NCBI RefSeq assembly: GCF_000412995.1
Contig: NZ_KE332512.1
Coordinates: forward strand, 1,247,847-1,311,846
Length of the DNA: 64,000 bases
Origin: Treponema vincentii F0403
GTDB taxonomy: Bacteria; Spirochaetota; Spirochaetia; Treponematales; Treponemataceae
Direction of reading: 5' to 3'
Both the position numbers and the translations under genes were made by a program. Position 1 is the first letter of the stretch. The number at the start of each line of letters is the position of its first letter. Shown one piece after another: positions 8,547 to 16,657 of this stretch. The notes under the pieces are model-generated. The model worked only from the letters and a program-made list of their open reading frames with translations, ran no database searches and was not told the DNA's origin.

Positions 8547-8575
8547 TTGTATAGGGTTTTGCTTTTCGGTACAAT
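8547..8575 (+). promoter_or_regulatory. sigma70-like promoter, probably leaderless
   Basis: TTGTAT at 8547-8552, a 17-bp spacer, and TACAAT at 8570-8575. The ATG of the next gene is only 8 nt after the -10 box and no Shine-Dalgarno sequence is present, so the transcript would start at or next to the start codon. Confidence 0.6.
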
Positions 8576-8583
8576 AGCTGCCT

Positions 8584-9516
8584 ATGGTAAAAGATACTGC
8601 CGAAAGGAAAAAAGACTCTATACCGGCAATCGACTCTTGCGGTGTGTTTCTTCCGTATTTGATTATTCCTTTCCGGCTTAAAAGTGCAAAAGTACTTTTC
8701 CGCTTTTTACGTACCGTTGTACGCGATTTTTTCTGGCTGCAGTTTTCGGTAAAATGGCACTTTAAAACTATTCCCATTTTGGACGTCTCGCATCCTCTGG
8801 ACGACCTAATTCCTTTTACACCCGGCAAAGTACAAATTTATTTGAATTTTACGAATTTCTGGATTAGGCCGATGACTTTTTTGTTCCGGCGAATTGGAAT
8901 AAAAAAAGCATTACCGTACTGCACTGAGTATCTTTCGCTTATTGAACAAGCGTATTCAGGAGCGGCAAGGGTATACCGATTCTGTATGACGACTACAAAC
9001 CGCCCCGATTATAAAGCGGATAAAGCATTCAAAATGATTCATGCCTTAGACCCTCATTTGCTGTGCGTTCCAAGTCTGCACGTTTCTATCGTTGTTCTTG
9101 CATCGGTTTATTATGCCGAAGTTTTTAAGCATGATGATTTTACCCAAGAAGAACGAGAATTCTATACGGAAGAATTAAAAGAAGGCGCCCGGCATATTAT
9201 CGAAAGCGTATTGTATATAAAACAGCATAGCGTAAATTGCATTCCTGCAGCAATGTATATGATGCTGTATGTGCTCAAAGATCGATTTACGATAAGCGCA
9301 GGAGTTGATATTATCAACAGTTTGTTTACCGACGACGAAACGCTTTCCGAGCAGACTAAACAAGAAGTGCGAGCACACATTCATTTTATGTTTGAACGCC
9401 TTCTCTTAGAGGGCGCCCATGAAAATGATTGGACTATTCCAGTAAAGCGCTGGCTGCAAAGCTACGCACGCTCAAAAAAGGCCGTTTTGCCAATCGATCA
9501 CCTGCCGCTTACATAA
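8584..9516 (+). CDS. PAP2-superfamily-like membrane protein, function unknown
   Basis: A protein of 310 residues. Three sites recall PAP2-type phosphatases: LDDLIPFTPGKVQIYLNF (the 'IPFxP...Y' entry motif), VPSLHVSIVV (PSxH) and IKQHSVNCIPAAMY (the KxHxxxD-type site with Asn/Cys in place of the usual Asp). The order and spacing are right, but the acidic residue is missing and hydrophobic segments are weak, so it may be a diverged or inactive member. The family assignment is an inference from these motifs. It appears to be transcribed from its own promoter with no leader. No operon partner is evident. Confidence 0.55.
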   Translation: MVKDTAERKKDSIPAIDSCGVFLPYLIIPFRLKSAKVLFRFLRTVVRDFFWLQFSVKWHFKTIPILDVSHPLDDLIPFTPGKVQIYLNFTNFWIRPMTFLFRRIGIKKALPYCTEYLSLIEQAYSGAARVYRFCMTTTNRPDYKADKAFKMIHALDPHLLCVPSLHVSIVVLASVYYAEVFKHDDFTQEEREFYTEELKEGARHIIESVLYIKQHSVNCIPAAMYMMLYVLKDRFTISAGVDIINSLFTDDETLSEQTKQEVRAHIHFMFERLLLEGAHENDWTIPVKRWLQSYARSKKAVLPIDHLPLT

Positions 9517-9684
9517 TTTATGGCTCGTGTGCTTATTAAAGAACTCTAATTATTACACAAAATATAAGCCTTATTACGACGAATTTTGTTGACGATTGCC
9601 GTTTTTTTGAGTATCTTAAATGAGATGGTGATAATGCATTTCTTTAGAAGTGCAAAAAATACATCTTTTAAATAGGAGACAATT

Positions 9685-10125
9685 ATGACCAAAGAAATGG
9701 AAAAGAAATTAAATCTGTATCTTGCCAATCAACTGGTTGATTATGTCAAAAAGCATAACCTACATTGGAACTTGAAGGGAAGCCACTTTTTTACCCTTCA
9801 TGCAAAACTTGAAGAATTGTACGACGAAGCGGACGAAATTCTCGATGAAGTTGCGGAACGCATTCTTGCGCTCGGAGGTAACCCCGTTTCCAGCATGAAA
9901 GAAGCGCTGGCTATTGCAACGATTAAAGAATTGGAAGACGGTCCCAAATCGACCGATGCGGTTATCCACGCTCTCGTTTCCGATACCAACTATTGGATTA
10001 AAGATTCGAAAGAAATCGTCGAACTTGCCGAAAAAGAAGGCGACGGCGTAACGGCTGATATGTTCAACGGCTATACTAAAGAATATCAAAAATTAGCATG
10101 GATGCTGAAGGCATATCAGAGCTAA
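9685..10125 (+). CDS. dps: Dps/TpF1-like iron-storage ferritin
   Basis: At 146 residues this is a complete Dps-type mini-ferritin. The inter-subunit ferroxidase motif is clear: KKHNLHWNLKGSHFFTLH followed by LEELYDEADEILDEVAERI, supplying the His, Asp and Glu ligands. Such dodecamers oxidise iron with peroxide, store it and protect DNA; the treponemal homologue is TpF1. There is no long basic tail, so DNA binding is uncertain. AGGAG lies upstream of the ATG, and a strong terminator (10158-10200) follows, so it is probably monocistronic. A Fur/PerR-type regulator is encoded at 26837. Confidence 0.92.
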   Translation: MTKEMEKKLNLYLANQLVDYVKKHNLHWNLKGSHFFTLHAKLEELYDEADEILDEVAERILALGGNPVSSMKEALAIATIKELEDGPKSTDAVIHALVSDTNYWIKDSKEIVELAEKEGDGVTADMFNGYTKEYQKLAWMLKAYQS

Positions 10126-10157
10126 GAACCGCCGCTTTAAGATTAAAAGCAACACAC

Positions 10158-10200
10158 AAGGAGATTCCAAAGCAAAAGGCTTTTGGAATCTCCTTTTTTA
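10158..10200 (+). terminator. rho-independent terminator (bidirectional)
   Basis: A stem AAGGAGATTCCAAA with its near-perfect complement TTTTGGAATCTCCTT, followed by a T run. It lies between convergent genes (dps forward and the PEBP lipoprotein reverse) and can serve both. Confidence 0.85.
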
Positions 10201-10269
10201 TTTGATGGGCAGTTTGAAAACTCGGCGGGAATTCCGGAATACCCGCTGCCGCACTTTTCAGTGCTTCGG

Positions 10270-10833
10270 TCAAGGGTTATCCTTAGCCCCAAACATACCC
10301 GTAAGCGAGGCCGTTTCGATTACGTGCCCTTTAAGCGCAGCTTTAAGTTCTTTTACACCGCTGCCAGCCGGAAGGCTAAGTTCCGTATCGAGCGCATAGA
10401 GATAAAAAATATAACGGTGCGTACCGAACGGCGGCTGCGGTCCGTTGTAGCCGCTCGTCCCCCAACTCGTTTCGCCTTCGACGGCTTCCGGCGGCACATT
10501 ACCTTCTCCGATCGACGCCGTTTGCGGCGGAATGTTCCACAGTGTCCAATGGTAAAATCCGCCCGGAAGCGGCGCATCCGGATCATGCACGATAATCGCG
10601 AGGCTCTTTGTACCCTCCGGCACTCCTCCGATTCCGAGCGGAGGAATATGGTTCGCTCCGCGTTTTGCAAATTCTTGGGGCATTTTTTCGCCGTCGGCAA
10701 AGCCCGTACTTGTCAATTCCATACTACCCCCTTGGGTAAGCGGTTTAATTTCGTCCTTACTTGAGCAGCTTCCGCAGAAAATAAGAATCAGCGCCGCCGC
10801 AAACGGCAGCACCTTCATATATATATGTTTCAT
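10270..10833 (-). CDS. YbhB/YbcL (PEBP) family lipoprotein
   Basis: The first 23 residues are a lipoprotein signal peptide ending in the lipobox FCGSC, so the mature protein is lipid-anchored. The rest is a bacterial Raf-kinase-inhibitor-like (PEBP) domain, recognised by the ligand-pocket motifs AIIVHDPDAP and FYHWTLWNIP and by YNGPQPPFGTHRYIFYLYAL. The biochemical role of bacterial PEBP proteins is mostly unknown. TTGACT (10862-10867), 16 bp, then TAAAAT (10840-10845) gives a promoter whose -10 lies 6 nt from the ATG, with no Shine-Dalgarno sequence: a leaderless candidate. Confidence 0.85.
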   Translation of the reverse strand: MKHIYMKVLPFAAALILIFCGSCSSKDEIKPLTQGGSMELTSTGFADGEKMPQEFAKRGANHIPPLGIGGVPEGTKSLAIIVHDPDAPLPGGFYHWTLWNIPPQTASIGEGNVPPEAVEGETSWGTSGYNGPQPPFGTHRYIFYLYALDTELSLPAGSGVKELKAALKGHVIETASLTGMFGAKDNP

Positions 10834-10887
10834 ACCGATATTTTATAACAAAGACATTTTAAGTCAATATATGTCGCTTGTAACAAA

Positions 10888-11016
10888 AGTGTAAGAATTG
10901 TTTATCGTCTCATTACTCCGGAGAAAGTAGAGATTGTCGAAATTTGGAGTATTGGCAAAAGAGACAAATTAAAGATTTATAAAACTGTAGGAGACAGATT
11001 GAATAACTCAAAATAA
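10888..11016 (+). pseudogene. C-terminal remnant of a RelE/ParE-like toxin
   Basis: An open stretch ending at TAA encodes VRIVYRLITPEKVEIVEIWS then IGKRDKLKIYK. This is the C-terminal half of RelE/ParE-type toxins (a YR pair followed by IIEIWSIGKRDKxxVYK). There is no start codon, N-terminal half or antitoxin gene beside it. It is probably what is left of a toxin-antitoxin module. Confidence 0.5.
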
Positions 11017-11030
11017 TACTTGGATTCGCA

Positions 11031-11381
11031 ATGATTTTTATTTACTATCCTAAATGTACAACTTGTATGAAAGCAAAAAAATGGCTTGACGATCATCACA
11101 TTGATTATACCGAACGGCACATCAACGAGAATAAGCCCTCTGCTGCAGAATTAAAAACATGGCATCAACAAAGCGGATTGCCGCTTAAAAAGTTTTTTAA
11201 CACCAGCGGTTTACTGTATAAAAGTTTACAGCTTAAAGATAAACTTCCCGGTATGACGGATGATGAGATGTATGCTATTTTGGCATCCGATGGTATGCTT
11301 GTTAAAAGACCGCTGATTATTACACAAGATAAAATCCTAATCGGCTTTAAAGAAAAAGAATGGGAAGAAAATCTTTTGTAA
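11031..11381 (+). CDS. ArsC/Spx-family thioredoxin-fold protein
   Basis: A protein of 116 residues. YYPKCTTCMKAKKWL at the N-terminus carries the CxxC redox pair of the ArsC/Spx/YffB fold, and LVKRPLIIT near the C-terminus is the conserved cis-Pro region. The presence of CxxC with no RNA-polymerase-contact features visible favours a reductase-like or YffB-like protein rather than a true arsenate reductase. No arsenic-resistance genes are nearby. A weak GGA lies 6 nt upstream of the ATG. Confidence 0.8.
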   Translation: MIFIYYPKCTTCMKAKKWLDDHHIDYTERHINENKPSAAELKTWHQQSGLPLKKFFNTSGLLYKSLQLKDKLPGMTDDEMYAILASDGMLVKRPLIITQDKILIGFKEKEWEENLL

Positions 11382-11398
11382 GATCGCCATAAACACAC

Positions 11399-11456
11399 TT
11401 TCGATTACAGTCGAAATACTTGTTTGTTTTAGTTGATGTTTCGATTATAATCGAAA
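11399..11456. promoter_or_regulatory. two 18-bp palindromic operators, 40 bp apart
   Basis: TTTCGATTACAGTCGAAA (11399-11416) and TTTCGATTATAATCGAAA (11439-11456). The second is a perfect palindrome and the first differs only at the centre. Their starts are 40 bp apart, close to four helical turns, so dimers on both would face the same side. The gene directly downstream is only a 24-codon remnant. Confidence 0.6.
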
Positions 11457-11546
11457 GTATAAGAGATACTGATAAAGTATATTATCAATATCAAGCCTAA
11501 GTACATAAAATAGATTACTCAATTAAAATAGCAGGGGAGATATACT

Positions 11547-11621
11547 ATGAATACCGTTACAACAACAAAAACAACATGCATTGACTTTCATGCCCATGCA
11601 CTGGATCGCGGCGGAAAATGA
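11547..11621 (+). pseudogene. N-terminal remnant of an amidohydrolase-like gene
   Basis: GGGGAG and an ATG open a 24-codon frame containing TTCIDFHAHALDRGGK. IDFHAHA is the metal-binding start of amidohydrolases, and the frame then stops in an ATGA overlap with the next gene. It may now act only as a translated leader that couples ribosomes into the ketopantoate reductase gene. Confidence 0.45.
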
Positions 11622-12502
11622 AACTATTAATTTACGGTGCCGGTGTAATCGGGTGTTTGTATGCCGCCGCATTCAGTAAAGCCGGTTATGATACGAGCGT
11701 GTACGCACGAGGGAACAAACTTGAAGTGCTCAAACGCCGCGGATTGCAGTACGAAAAAAACGGTAAAACGTATAAGGCGGATGTTAAAGTTATCGGCACA
11801 TTGCAAAACGGCGACATCTATGATTTTATCTTTTTAACGGTACGGGAAAATCAAGTACATACAGCGCTCGAAGAACTCAAGTTCAACAACAGTGCAAACA
11901 TCGTTACGATGGTGAATACGCTTGAGCTCTACGGCAGCTGGGAGAATCTGTGCGGCAGGGGGCGCATTATTCCCGCATTTCCCGGAGCCGGCGGAAGCTA
12001 TGAAAATGGAGTGCTTAAAGCGGACTTTACGCCGCCTTTTATTCAGGCTACGACATTCGCCGAAATCGACGGGAGTAAAACGGAGCGTTTAAAAAAACTG
12101 GCGGCTGTTTTTAAGACGGCGGGAGTTCCCTACAAAATCGTAAAAGATATGCACGCATGGCAGATATGCCATTTGGCGCTGGTTGTTCCGCTCGCCGATG
12201 CGTATTACAAAGCAGAGAACTCCGAAGCGGTTTGGAAAGAGCCGAATGTAATGAACGAAACCGCGCGGCAAATCAAAAGTAATTTTCAAAAACTGTACCG
12301 TTCCGGCGTAAAGCTTTCTCCGCCGAAAATGCACCTTTTCAGACTTCTGCCCGTCGGTATACTGCAGAGTATTTTAACGCCGATTTTTAAAAGCCGCTTT
12401 GCGCATATCTTTATGTACCGCCACTCGATGAACGCCCGCGATGAAATGAAGGAACTGCACGATCAGTTTTATCGATACCTTAAAGAGTTGCAAAGGACTT
12501 AA
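11618..12502 (+). CDS. ketopantoate reductase-family oxidoreductase
   Basis: The N-terminus is a NAD(P)-binding Rossmann fold (LLIYGAGVIGCLYAAAF, GxGxxG type). The AFPGAGG and KDMHAWQICH segments and the helical C-terminal domain fit the ApbA/PanE family, which reduces 2-dehydropantoate to pantoate or related 2-oxoacids. At 294 residues it is full length. Several paralogues in bacteria have unknown substrates, so I leave the symbol blank. Its ATG overlaps the stop of the amidohydrolase remnant by 4 nt, so translation is probably coupled. Confidence 0.78.
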   Translation: MKLLIYGAGVIGCLYAAAFSKAGYDTSVYARGNKLEVLKRRGLQYEKNGKTYKADVKVIGTLQNGDIYDFIFLTVRENQVHTALEELKFNNSANIVTMVNTLELYGSWENLCGRGRIIPAFPGAGGSYENGVLKADFTPPFIQATTFAEIDGSKTERLKKLAAVFKTAGVPYKIVKDMHAWQICHLALVVPLADAYYKAENSEAVWKEPNVMNETARQIKSNFQKLYRSGVKLSPPKMHLFRLLPVGILQSILTPIFKSRFAHIFMYRHSMNARDEMKELHDQFYRYLKELQRT

Positions 12503-12508
12503 AACACC

Positions 12509-13119
12509 ATGGATTATCTTAATCATCTGTACGGTAGAAATATAAAAAGAATTAAGGAAATAGACGGCGGAACGATACATAAAATTAAAACGCACAATCA
12601 AGGTGTGTGCTATATAACGGCATATCAGATCTTTTCAGGTGTAAGCGTTATGTTTAACGATATTCATGCGTCAAAATTCGATATGGTAATGAAAGAACAC
12701 GCAGACGGTGAAATCACGGTTGCCGGTATCGATCCGCGTAAAAAAGAACTGTATGAAGTCGGGCGGAAGGTCAGTTCAATTTTTCAAAATCCGAAAAGTC
12801 AATTTTTTGCGGAAATCGTCGAGGACGGAATTGCGTTTGGACTGGAAAATTACGGAGTTGAACGTACGCATATTTTAGAGAGACCGAACAAGCGCTGCGT
12901 TCCATTAACGGGGAGAATTTAGCCGGTAAGAACTTATTTCAACTTTCAAGCGGAGAGCGGCAAAAAATCGTCATCATTATTTTGCATGATTATGAGTTTT
13001 TGATGGAAGCCTGCAACAAAATCCTCTATTTGGACGGGCATTCTTTGAAGGAATTTTCCGCCGCGCAAGATAAAGAAAAAATACTGGAAGTGTTGCAGGG
13101 TGGGGAAGAATTTTCTTAA
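12509..13119 (+). pseudogene. chimeric remnant: AraC-type N-terminus joined to an ECF/CbiO-type ABC ATPase
   Basis: The frame opens 6 nt after the previous gene with about 58 residues like the sensor half of an AraC-family regulator (GVCYITAYQIFSGVSVMFND). It switches abruptly to an ECF/CbiO-type ATPase (GEITVAGIDPRKKEL, then VSSIFQNPKSQFFAEIVEDG with the Q-loop). Near 12888 the frame shifts and continues as EQALRSINGENLAGKNLFQL and the signature SSGERQK. It then skips the Walker B segment and ends with ILHDYEFLMEACNKILYLDG, the H-loop region. At least one fusion, one frameshift and two deletions are needed, so no working protein is expected. Confidence 0.7.
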
Positions 13120-13186
13120 TTTCGTCTTAATAAATCGTGAATCCTAAATATGAGGCTTCCGTATCACGCTGTAAACAGGGCTACTA

Positions 13187-13223
13187 TCAACTGATGCACA
13201 CAGGTTTACATCAGTTGATAAAT
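13187..13223. other. intergenic hairpin
   Basis: ATCAACTGATG and its exact reverse complement are separated by about 13 bp. No T run follows on either strand, so it is not a standard terminator. It lies just 3' of the reverse-strand HdeD gene and may protect that transcript's end. Confidence 0.4.
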
Positions 13224-13236
13224 GACCGCTTATGAC

Positions 13237-13752
13237 TTACCGGCCTCTAAAGAATAAAACGATACTGATGATACCGTGGTATATAAAGTTAAAGCCGATC
13301 ATGTACGCTACGAACAAACTGGTAAAGAGCGGATGCATCAGCATGACTATTCCGCAGATTATGCCCAGTATACCGATTAACAGTAAATAAAAACCACCCC
13401 TTCTGGTTATATAGCGAATTTTAAAGCTGATAATAAAACGTGTAATACCGCTAAACAATATCCAACACGCGAATAAATACGGAATAAGAGTTGCAGCTGC
13501 AAATAGAGGACTGGACAGTACAAGAATAGAAAGCAGAATAGTCAGGATACCATTGAGCAAAACAATGAAGATATGATCTTCTCTATCTGCAAAATAATGA
13601 ATAATTTCATAAACACCGTTTATAAACATAATCACTGCGAAAAAAAGTGAAAACGATGCTAAGCTGGTAATCGGACTGATAAACATATAGATACCTGCAA
13701 TAATGGAAAGGATACCTACTGCCAATGCCGTGAATCGGAATTCTTTTTTCAT
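13237..13752 (-). CDS. HdeD-family (DUF308) membrane protein
   Basis: A protein of 171 residues, almost entirely membrane segments: six hydrophobic helices in three hairpin pairs, each with the DUF308 pattern (GILSIIAGIYMFISP, GILTILLSILVLSSP, GILGIICGIVMLMHP). This repeat is the hallmark of HdeD-like proteins, linked to acid resistance in enterobacteria; the role in spirochaetes is unknown. AAGGAGAAGG upstream of the ATG is a strong ribosome-binding site. It is monocistronic. Confidence 0.85.
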   Translation of the reverse strand: MKKEFRFTALAVGILSIIAGIYMFISPITSLASFSLFFAVIMFINGVYEIIHYFADREDHIFIVLLNGILTILLSILVLSSPLFAAATLIPYLFACWILFSGITRFIISFKIRYITRRGGFYLLLIGILGIICGIVMLMHPLFTSLFVAYMIGFNFIYHGIISIVLFFRGR

Positions 13753-13826
13753 ACCTTCTCCTTTAAGAATTGTATTCCTAATAAAGAAGGTATATGCCGC
13801 ACCTTATTTTGTCAAGCCGGTGTACA

Positions 13827-15221
13827 TTACATCTTTCTGGAGCCGAATGCTTGTTTAATTGTCTCGGCAAGGTTTTCTACGCGGGAAACTCCTTGTATTG
13901 CAGGTTCGGGCTCGTCGCCGTCGCCGGCAGCTGCCGGAACATAAAGCTGGGTAAACCCGAGGCTTTGCGCGGTTTTAATCAGCGGTTTTAAGCGGCGCAC
14001 CGGACGGATTTCACCGGCAAGACTTAATTCTCCGATAAACGCTTCGTTTTTGTGCGCGGGGATGTCCGTCCGCGCGGAGTAGAGCGCAAGCGCCAAGGCC
14101 AAGTCGATTGCCGGTTCCCGCAGTCTAATACCGCCGGCGACATTGATATAGATGTCCTGATCGGAGAACCGCAGGCCTATCCGCTTTTCCAGTACGGCGG
14201 CGACGCGGCTAACCCGTGCGGAATCCACCTTGTCGGAGAAAACGCGCGTCATCGTGCCCTTCGCAGGTACCGTAAGAGCCTGAATTTCTACCATAAACAC
14301 GCGGCTACCTTCAAACACAGGCACGGTGGCAGACCCGGCGGGAAGCTCGCCTTGCCGCTGAATAATAAAAAGGGCGGCAGGATCCTGCACGACAGCCAAG
14401 CCTTTTTCATCCATCCTGAAAATCCCCAGCTCGTCCACCGACCCGAAGCGGTTTTTAAGAGCACGGAGAAAGCGGACATCGTCTTCGTTCCGCTCAAAAG
14501 AGATAACGGTATCGACGATATGCTCCAACACTTTCGGCCCGGCAATAATGCCTTCCTTTGTTACATGCGCAGTAAGAAAGAGAACCGCATCCCGTTCCTT
14601 TACCCACTGCACCAATTCGTTGGCGCAGTATTTCAGCTGATTGATGGTGCCCGGGATGGTTCCTGCCTGAGGAGAAAAAAGGGTTTGTACCGAATCGATG
14701 ATAACGACAAGAGGATTGATATTGTTTAATACTTTTTCGATATTTTCCACCGAATTAGTGCAGAGTAATTCGATGTTTTTAAGCGGAACCCCCAGCCGGT
14801 CTGCCCTGCCGCGTATCTGTCCGGCGGACTCTTCCCCCGACACATAAAGCGTCCGCTGTCCGGCCGCTGCGGCCGCTTGCATCAGTAATGTCGACTTTCC
14901 GATACCGGGTTCGCCGCCGATCAATACCGCCGAACGCTTTACCGCGCCGCCGCCGAGCACCCTATCAAATTCCGAAATACCGGTAGTGATGCGGGCGGTA
15001 TCATGCACCTCAACCTGTTCAAGCGGGACGGGGTGCGCTTCGTCCGTTTGCCGCACGGAGACGGCGCTCGAAGCAAAGCCGGGGGTAAAATCCGCCTCTT
15101 GGAACTGCTCCTCAAAGGTATTCCATTCGCCGCAGCCCGGACAGCGCCCAAGCCATTTCGGCTGACTGTACCCGCAGGAGCTGCAGCGGAATATCCGCCC
15201 GCCGGCTTTCTTTTTTGCCAT
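13827..15221 (-). CDS. radA: DNA repair protein RadA/Sms
   Basis: All RadA landmarks are present in 464 residues: an N-terminal four-cysteine zinc finger (Cys13, 16, 27, 30 in CSSCGYSQPKWLGRCPGC), a RecA-like core with Walker A GEPGIGKST near residue 103-111 and Walker B VVIIDSVQT, the RadA-specific KNRFG motif, and a Lon-like C-terminal domain. RadA is a DnaB-type helicase that drives branch migration during recombinational repair. The ATG is 4 nt after the htrA stop, so the two genes are probably co-transcribed. Confidence 0.96.
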   Translation of the reverse strand: MAKKKAGGRIFRCSSCGYSQPKWLGRCPGCGEWNTFEEQFQEADFTPGFASSAVSVRQTDEAHPVPLEQVEVHDTARITTGISEFDRVLGGGAVKRSAVLIGGEPGIGKSTLLMQAAAAAGQRTLYVSGEESAGQIRGRADRLGVPLKNIELLCTNSVENIEKVLNNINPLVVIIDSVQTLFSPQAGTIPGTINQLKYCANELVQWVKERDAVLFLTAHVTKEGIIAGPKVLEHIVDTVISFERNEDDVRFLRALKNRFGSVDELGIFRMDEKGLAVVQDPAALFIIQRQGELPAGSATVPVFEGSRVFMVEIQALTVPAKGTMTRVFSDKVDSARVSRVAAVLEKRIGLRFSDQDIYINVAGGIRLREPAIDLALALALYSARTDIPAHKNEAFIGELSLAGEIRPVRRLKPLIKTAQSLGFTQLYVPAAAGDGDEPEPAIQGVSRVENLAETIKQAFGSRKM

Positions 15222-15224
15222 GCC

Positions 15225-16517
15225 CTACTCGTCGTTCCGTTCCGACAGGGTAAGTGTCAGTTTTACGGTCTTATTGCCGCGCAGCACCGTTACCGAAATG
15301 CTTTCGTTCGGCTTTTTATCTTCCAACACAGCGTAGTATTCGCTGAGATTATTAACCGCTTGACCGGCAATTTCCGTAATAATGTCGCCGCCGAGGTAGA
15401 TAACCGCAGCGCGCTTCCCGATACCGTAACGGACGGCGTTTGAACCTCCGCGGAGCCCTGCCTTTTCGGCATTGCTGTCCTTTTGAACGCGGGAAACCAA
15501 TAAGCCGCGCTGCACCGAAAGCCCTGCATAGTTTGCAATCGAAGCATTCAGCTGCACCAGTTCCGCGTCGATGGATGCGCGCCGCACCTTTCCGTATCTG
15601 ATAATTTCGGAGACAACTCGTTTTGCCGTGTTGATGGGTACCGCGAAACCGACACCTGCGGAACTGCCCGACGTGGAATAGATCATCGTATTGATGCCGA
15701 TCATCTTACCGTCGGAGTCAAGAAGCGGCCCGCCGGAATTTCCGGGATTGATGGCCGTATCGGTTTGAATCATATTTTTGATGATGATGTTTTTATCGGT
15801 TTGAATCGGGCGGCCTAAAGCGGACACAATACCGACCGTCAGCGTCCGGGTTAAACCGAACGGATTTCCGATTGCCAGAACCCGCTGCCCAACCTTGAGC
15901 CCGTCGGAATCGCCGAATTTTATCGTTGTAAGCTGGGTGTTTGCAGGAGGGTCGAATTTAAGCACCGCAAGGTCGTTTTCGCGGTCTACCCCGATAACCT
16001 TTGCATTATACTGACTGCCGTCCGAAAGCGACACGAATATCTTTGTTGCATCCTCGATAACATGCGTGTTGGTCAAGATGTAGCCGCGGCTATCGATAAT
16101 CGAACCCGAGCCCGAACCTCCCTCTTGCGGAACCGGCTCAAGGAACCAATTCACGCCGACCGTTTCCGTGGTGATGTTGACAACCGCATCGTTCGTGTTT
16201 TCGTATACCGAAATATTTTGCTTTTCTTCAGCCGTATAGCGGCTCGCCGGTTCGGCAGTATTTGTCAAATAAGGACTTGCCGATTCCGCGGGTTCTAAAA
16301 CAGCGGCGGCGCTATTACCGGCATCCACAGTTTGTACACCGCTTTGTTGACCGGCGGCAGAACCGCTGTCCGCCAAAGCTTCAAGCTCAGCAGCACTGTC
16401 GCTTTGCGGTGTTTTTCCGTGTCCTAAATAAAAGCCCGCACCGTAGGCGGCGAGCGCAATAAAACATCCGACAACAGCTGCGGAAAGAATAAGTTGTTTT
16501 CTACTGTAAAGCTTCAT
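15225..16517 (-). CDS. htrA: HtrA/Deg-family serine protease
   Basis: An N-terminal signal anchor (residues about 8-32) leads into a Ser/Thr/Gln-rich linker and a trypsin-like domain. The catalytic triad is His152 (NTHVIEDA), Asp182 (ENDLAVLKF) and Ser261 (NPGNSGGPLL). One PDZ domain follows at about 330-425. It is expected to face the periplasm and degrade misfolded envelope proteins. GGAGAGGA lies before the ATG. The radA gene follows at 4 nt, an unusual pairing of envelope quality control with DNA repair. Confidence 0.93.
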   Translation of the reverse strand: MKLYSRKQLILSAAVVGCFIALAAYGAGFYLGHGKTPQSDSAAELEALADSGSAAGQQSGVQTVDAGNSAAAVLEPAESASPYLTNTAEPASRYTAEEKQNISVYENTNDAVVNITTETVGVNWFLEPVPQEGGSGSGSIIDSRGYILTNTHVIEDATKIFVSLSDGSQYNAKVIGVDRENDLAVLKFDPPANTQLTTIKFGDSDGLKVGQRVLAIGNPFGLTRTLTVGIVSALGRPIQTDKNIIIKNMIQTDTAINPGNSGGPLLDSDGKMIGINTMIYSTSGSSAGVGFAVPINTAKRVVSEIIRYGKVRRASIDAELVQLNASIANYAGLSVQRGLLVSRVQKDSNAEKAGLRGGSNAVRYGIGKRAAVIYLGGDIITEIAGQAVNNLSEYYAVLEDKKPNESISVTVLRGNKTVKLTLTLSERNDE

Positions 16518-16613
16518 AATGCGATCCTCTCCTTATATTTATTCAACATAAATATACAAAAAAAAAGTCTATCCGCCAATAGAATAGAGCCCCACGCAAG
16601 CCGCGTAATCTTA

Positions 16614-16657
16614 TAGGGAACCTCTAAAAATCCAACCGAGTTTTTAGCGATGCCCTA
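16614..16657. repeat. small palindromic element (MITE-like)
   Basis: AGGGAACCTCTAAAAA and TTTTTAGCGATGCCCT form inverted arms round a 10-bp loop, with TA on both outer sides. The arms match the presumed end of the IS5-like element at 943-963. It overlaps the stop codon of the chemoreceptor gene that ends at 16655. From there to 16517 the intergenic region holds nothing else. Confidence 0.6.

Noticed and set aside
14052-14729. Long open frame on the plus strand opposite radA
   Set aside because: It lies fully within the conserved radA coding region, has no ribosome-binding site, and its composition (Arg/His-rich) is that of a GC-rich shadow frame.
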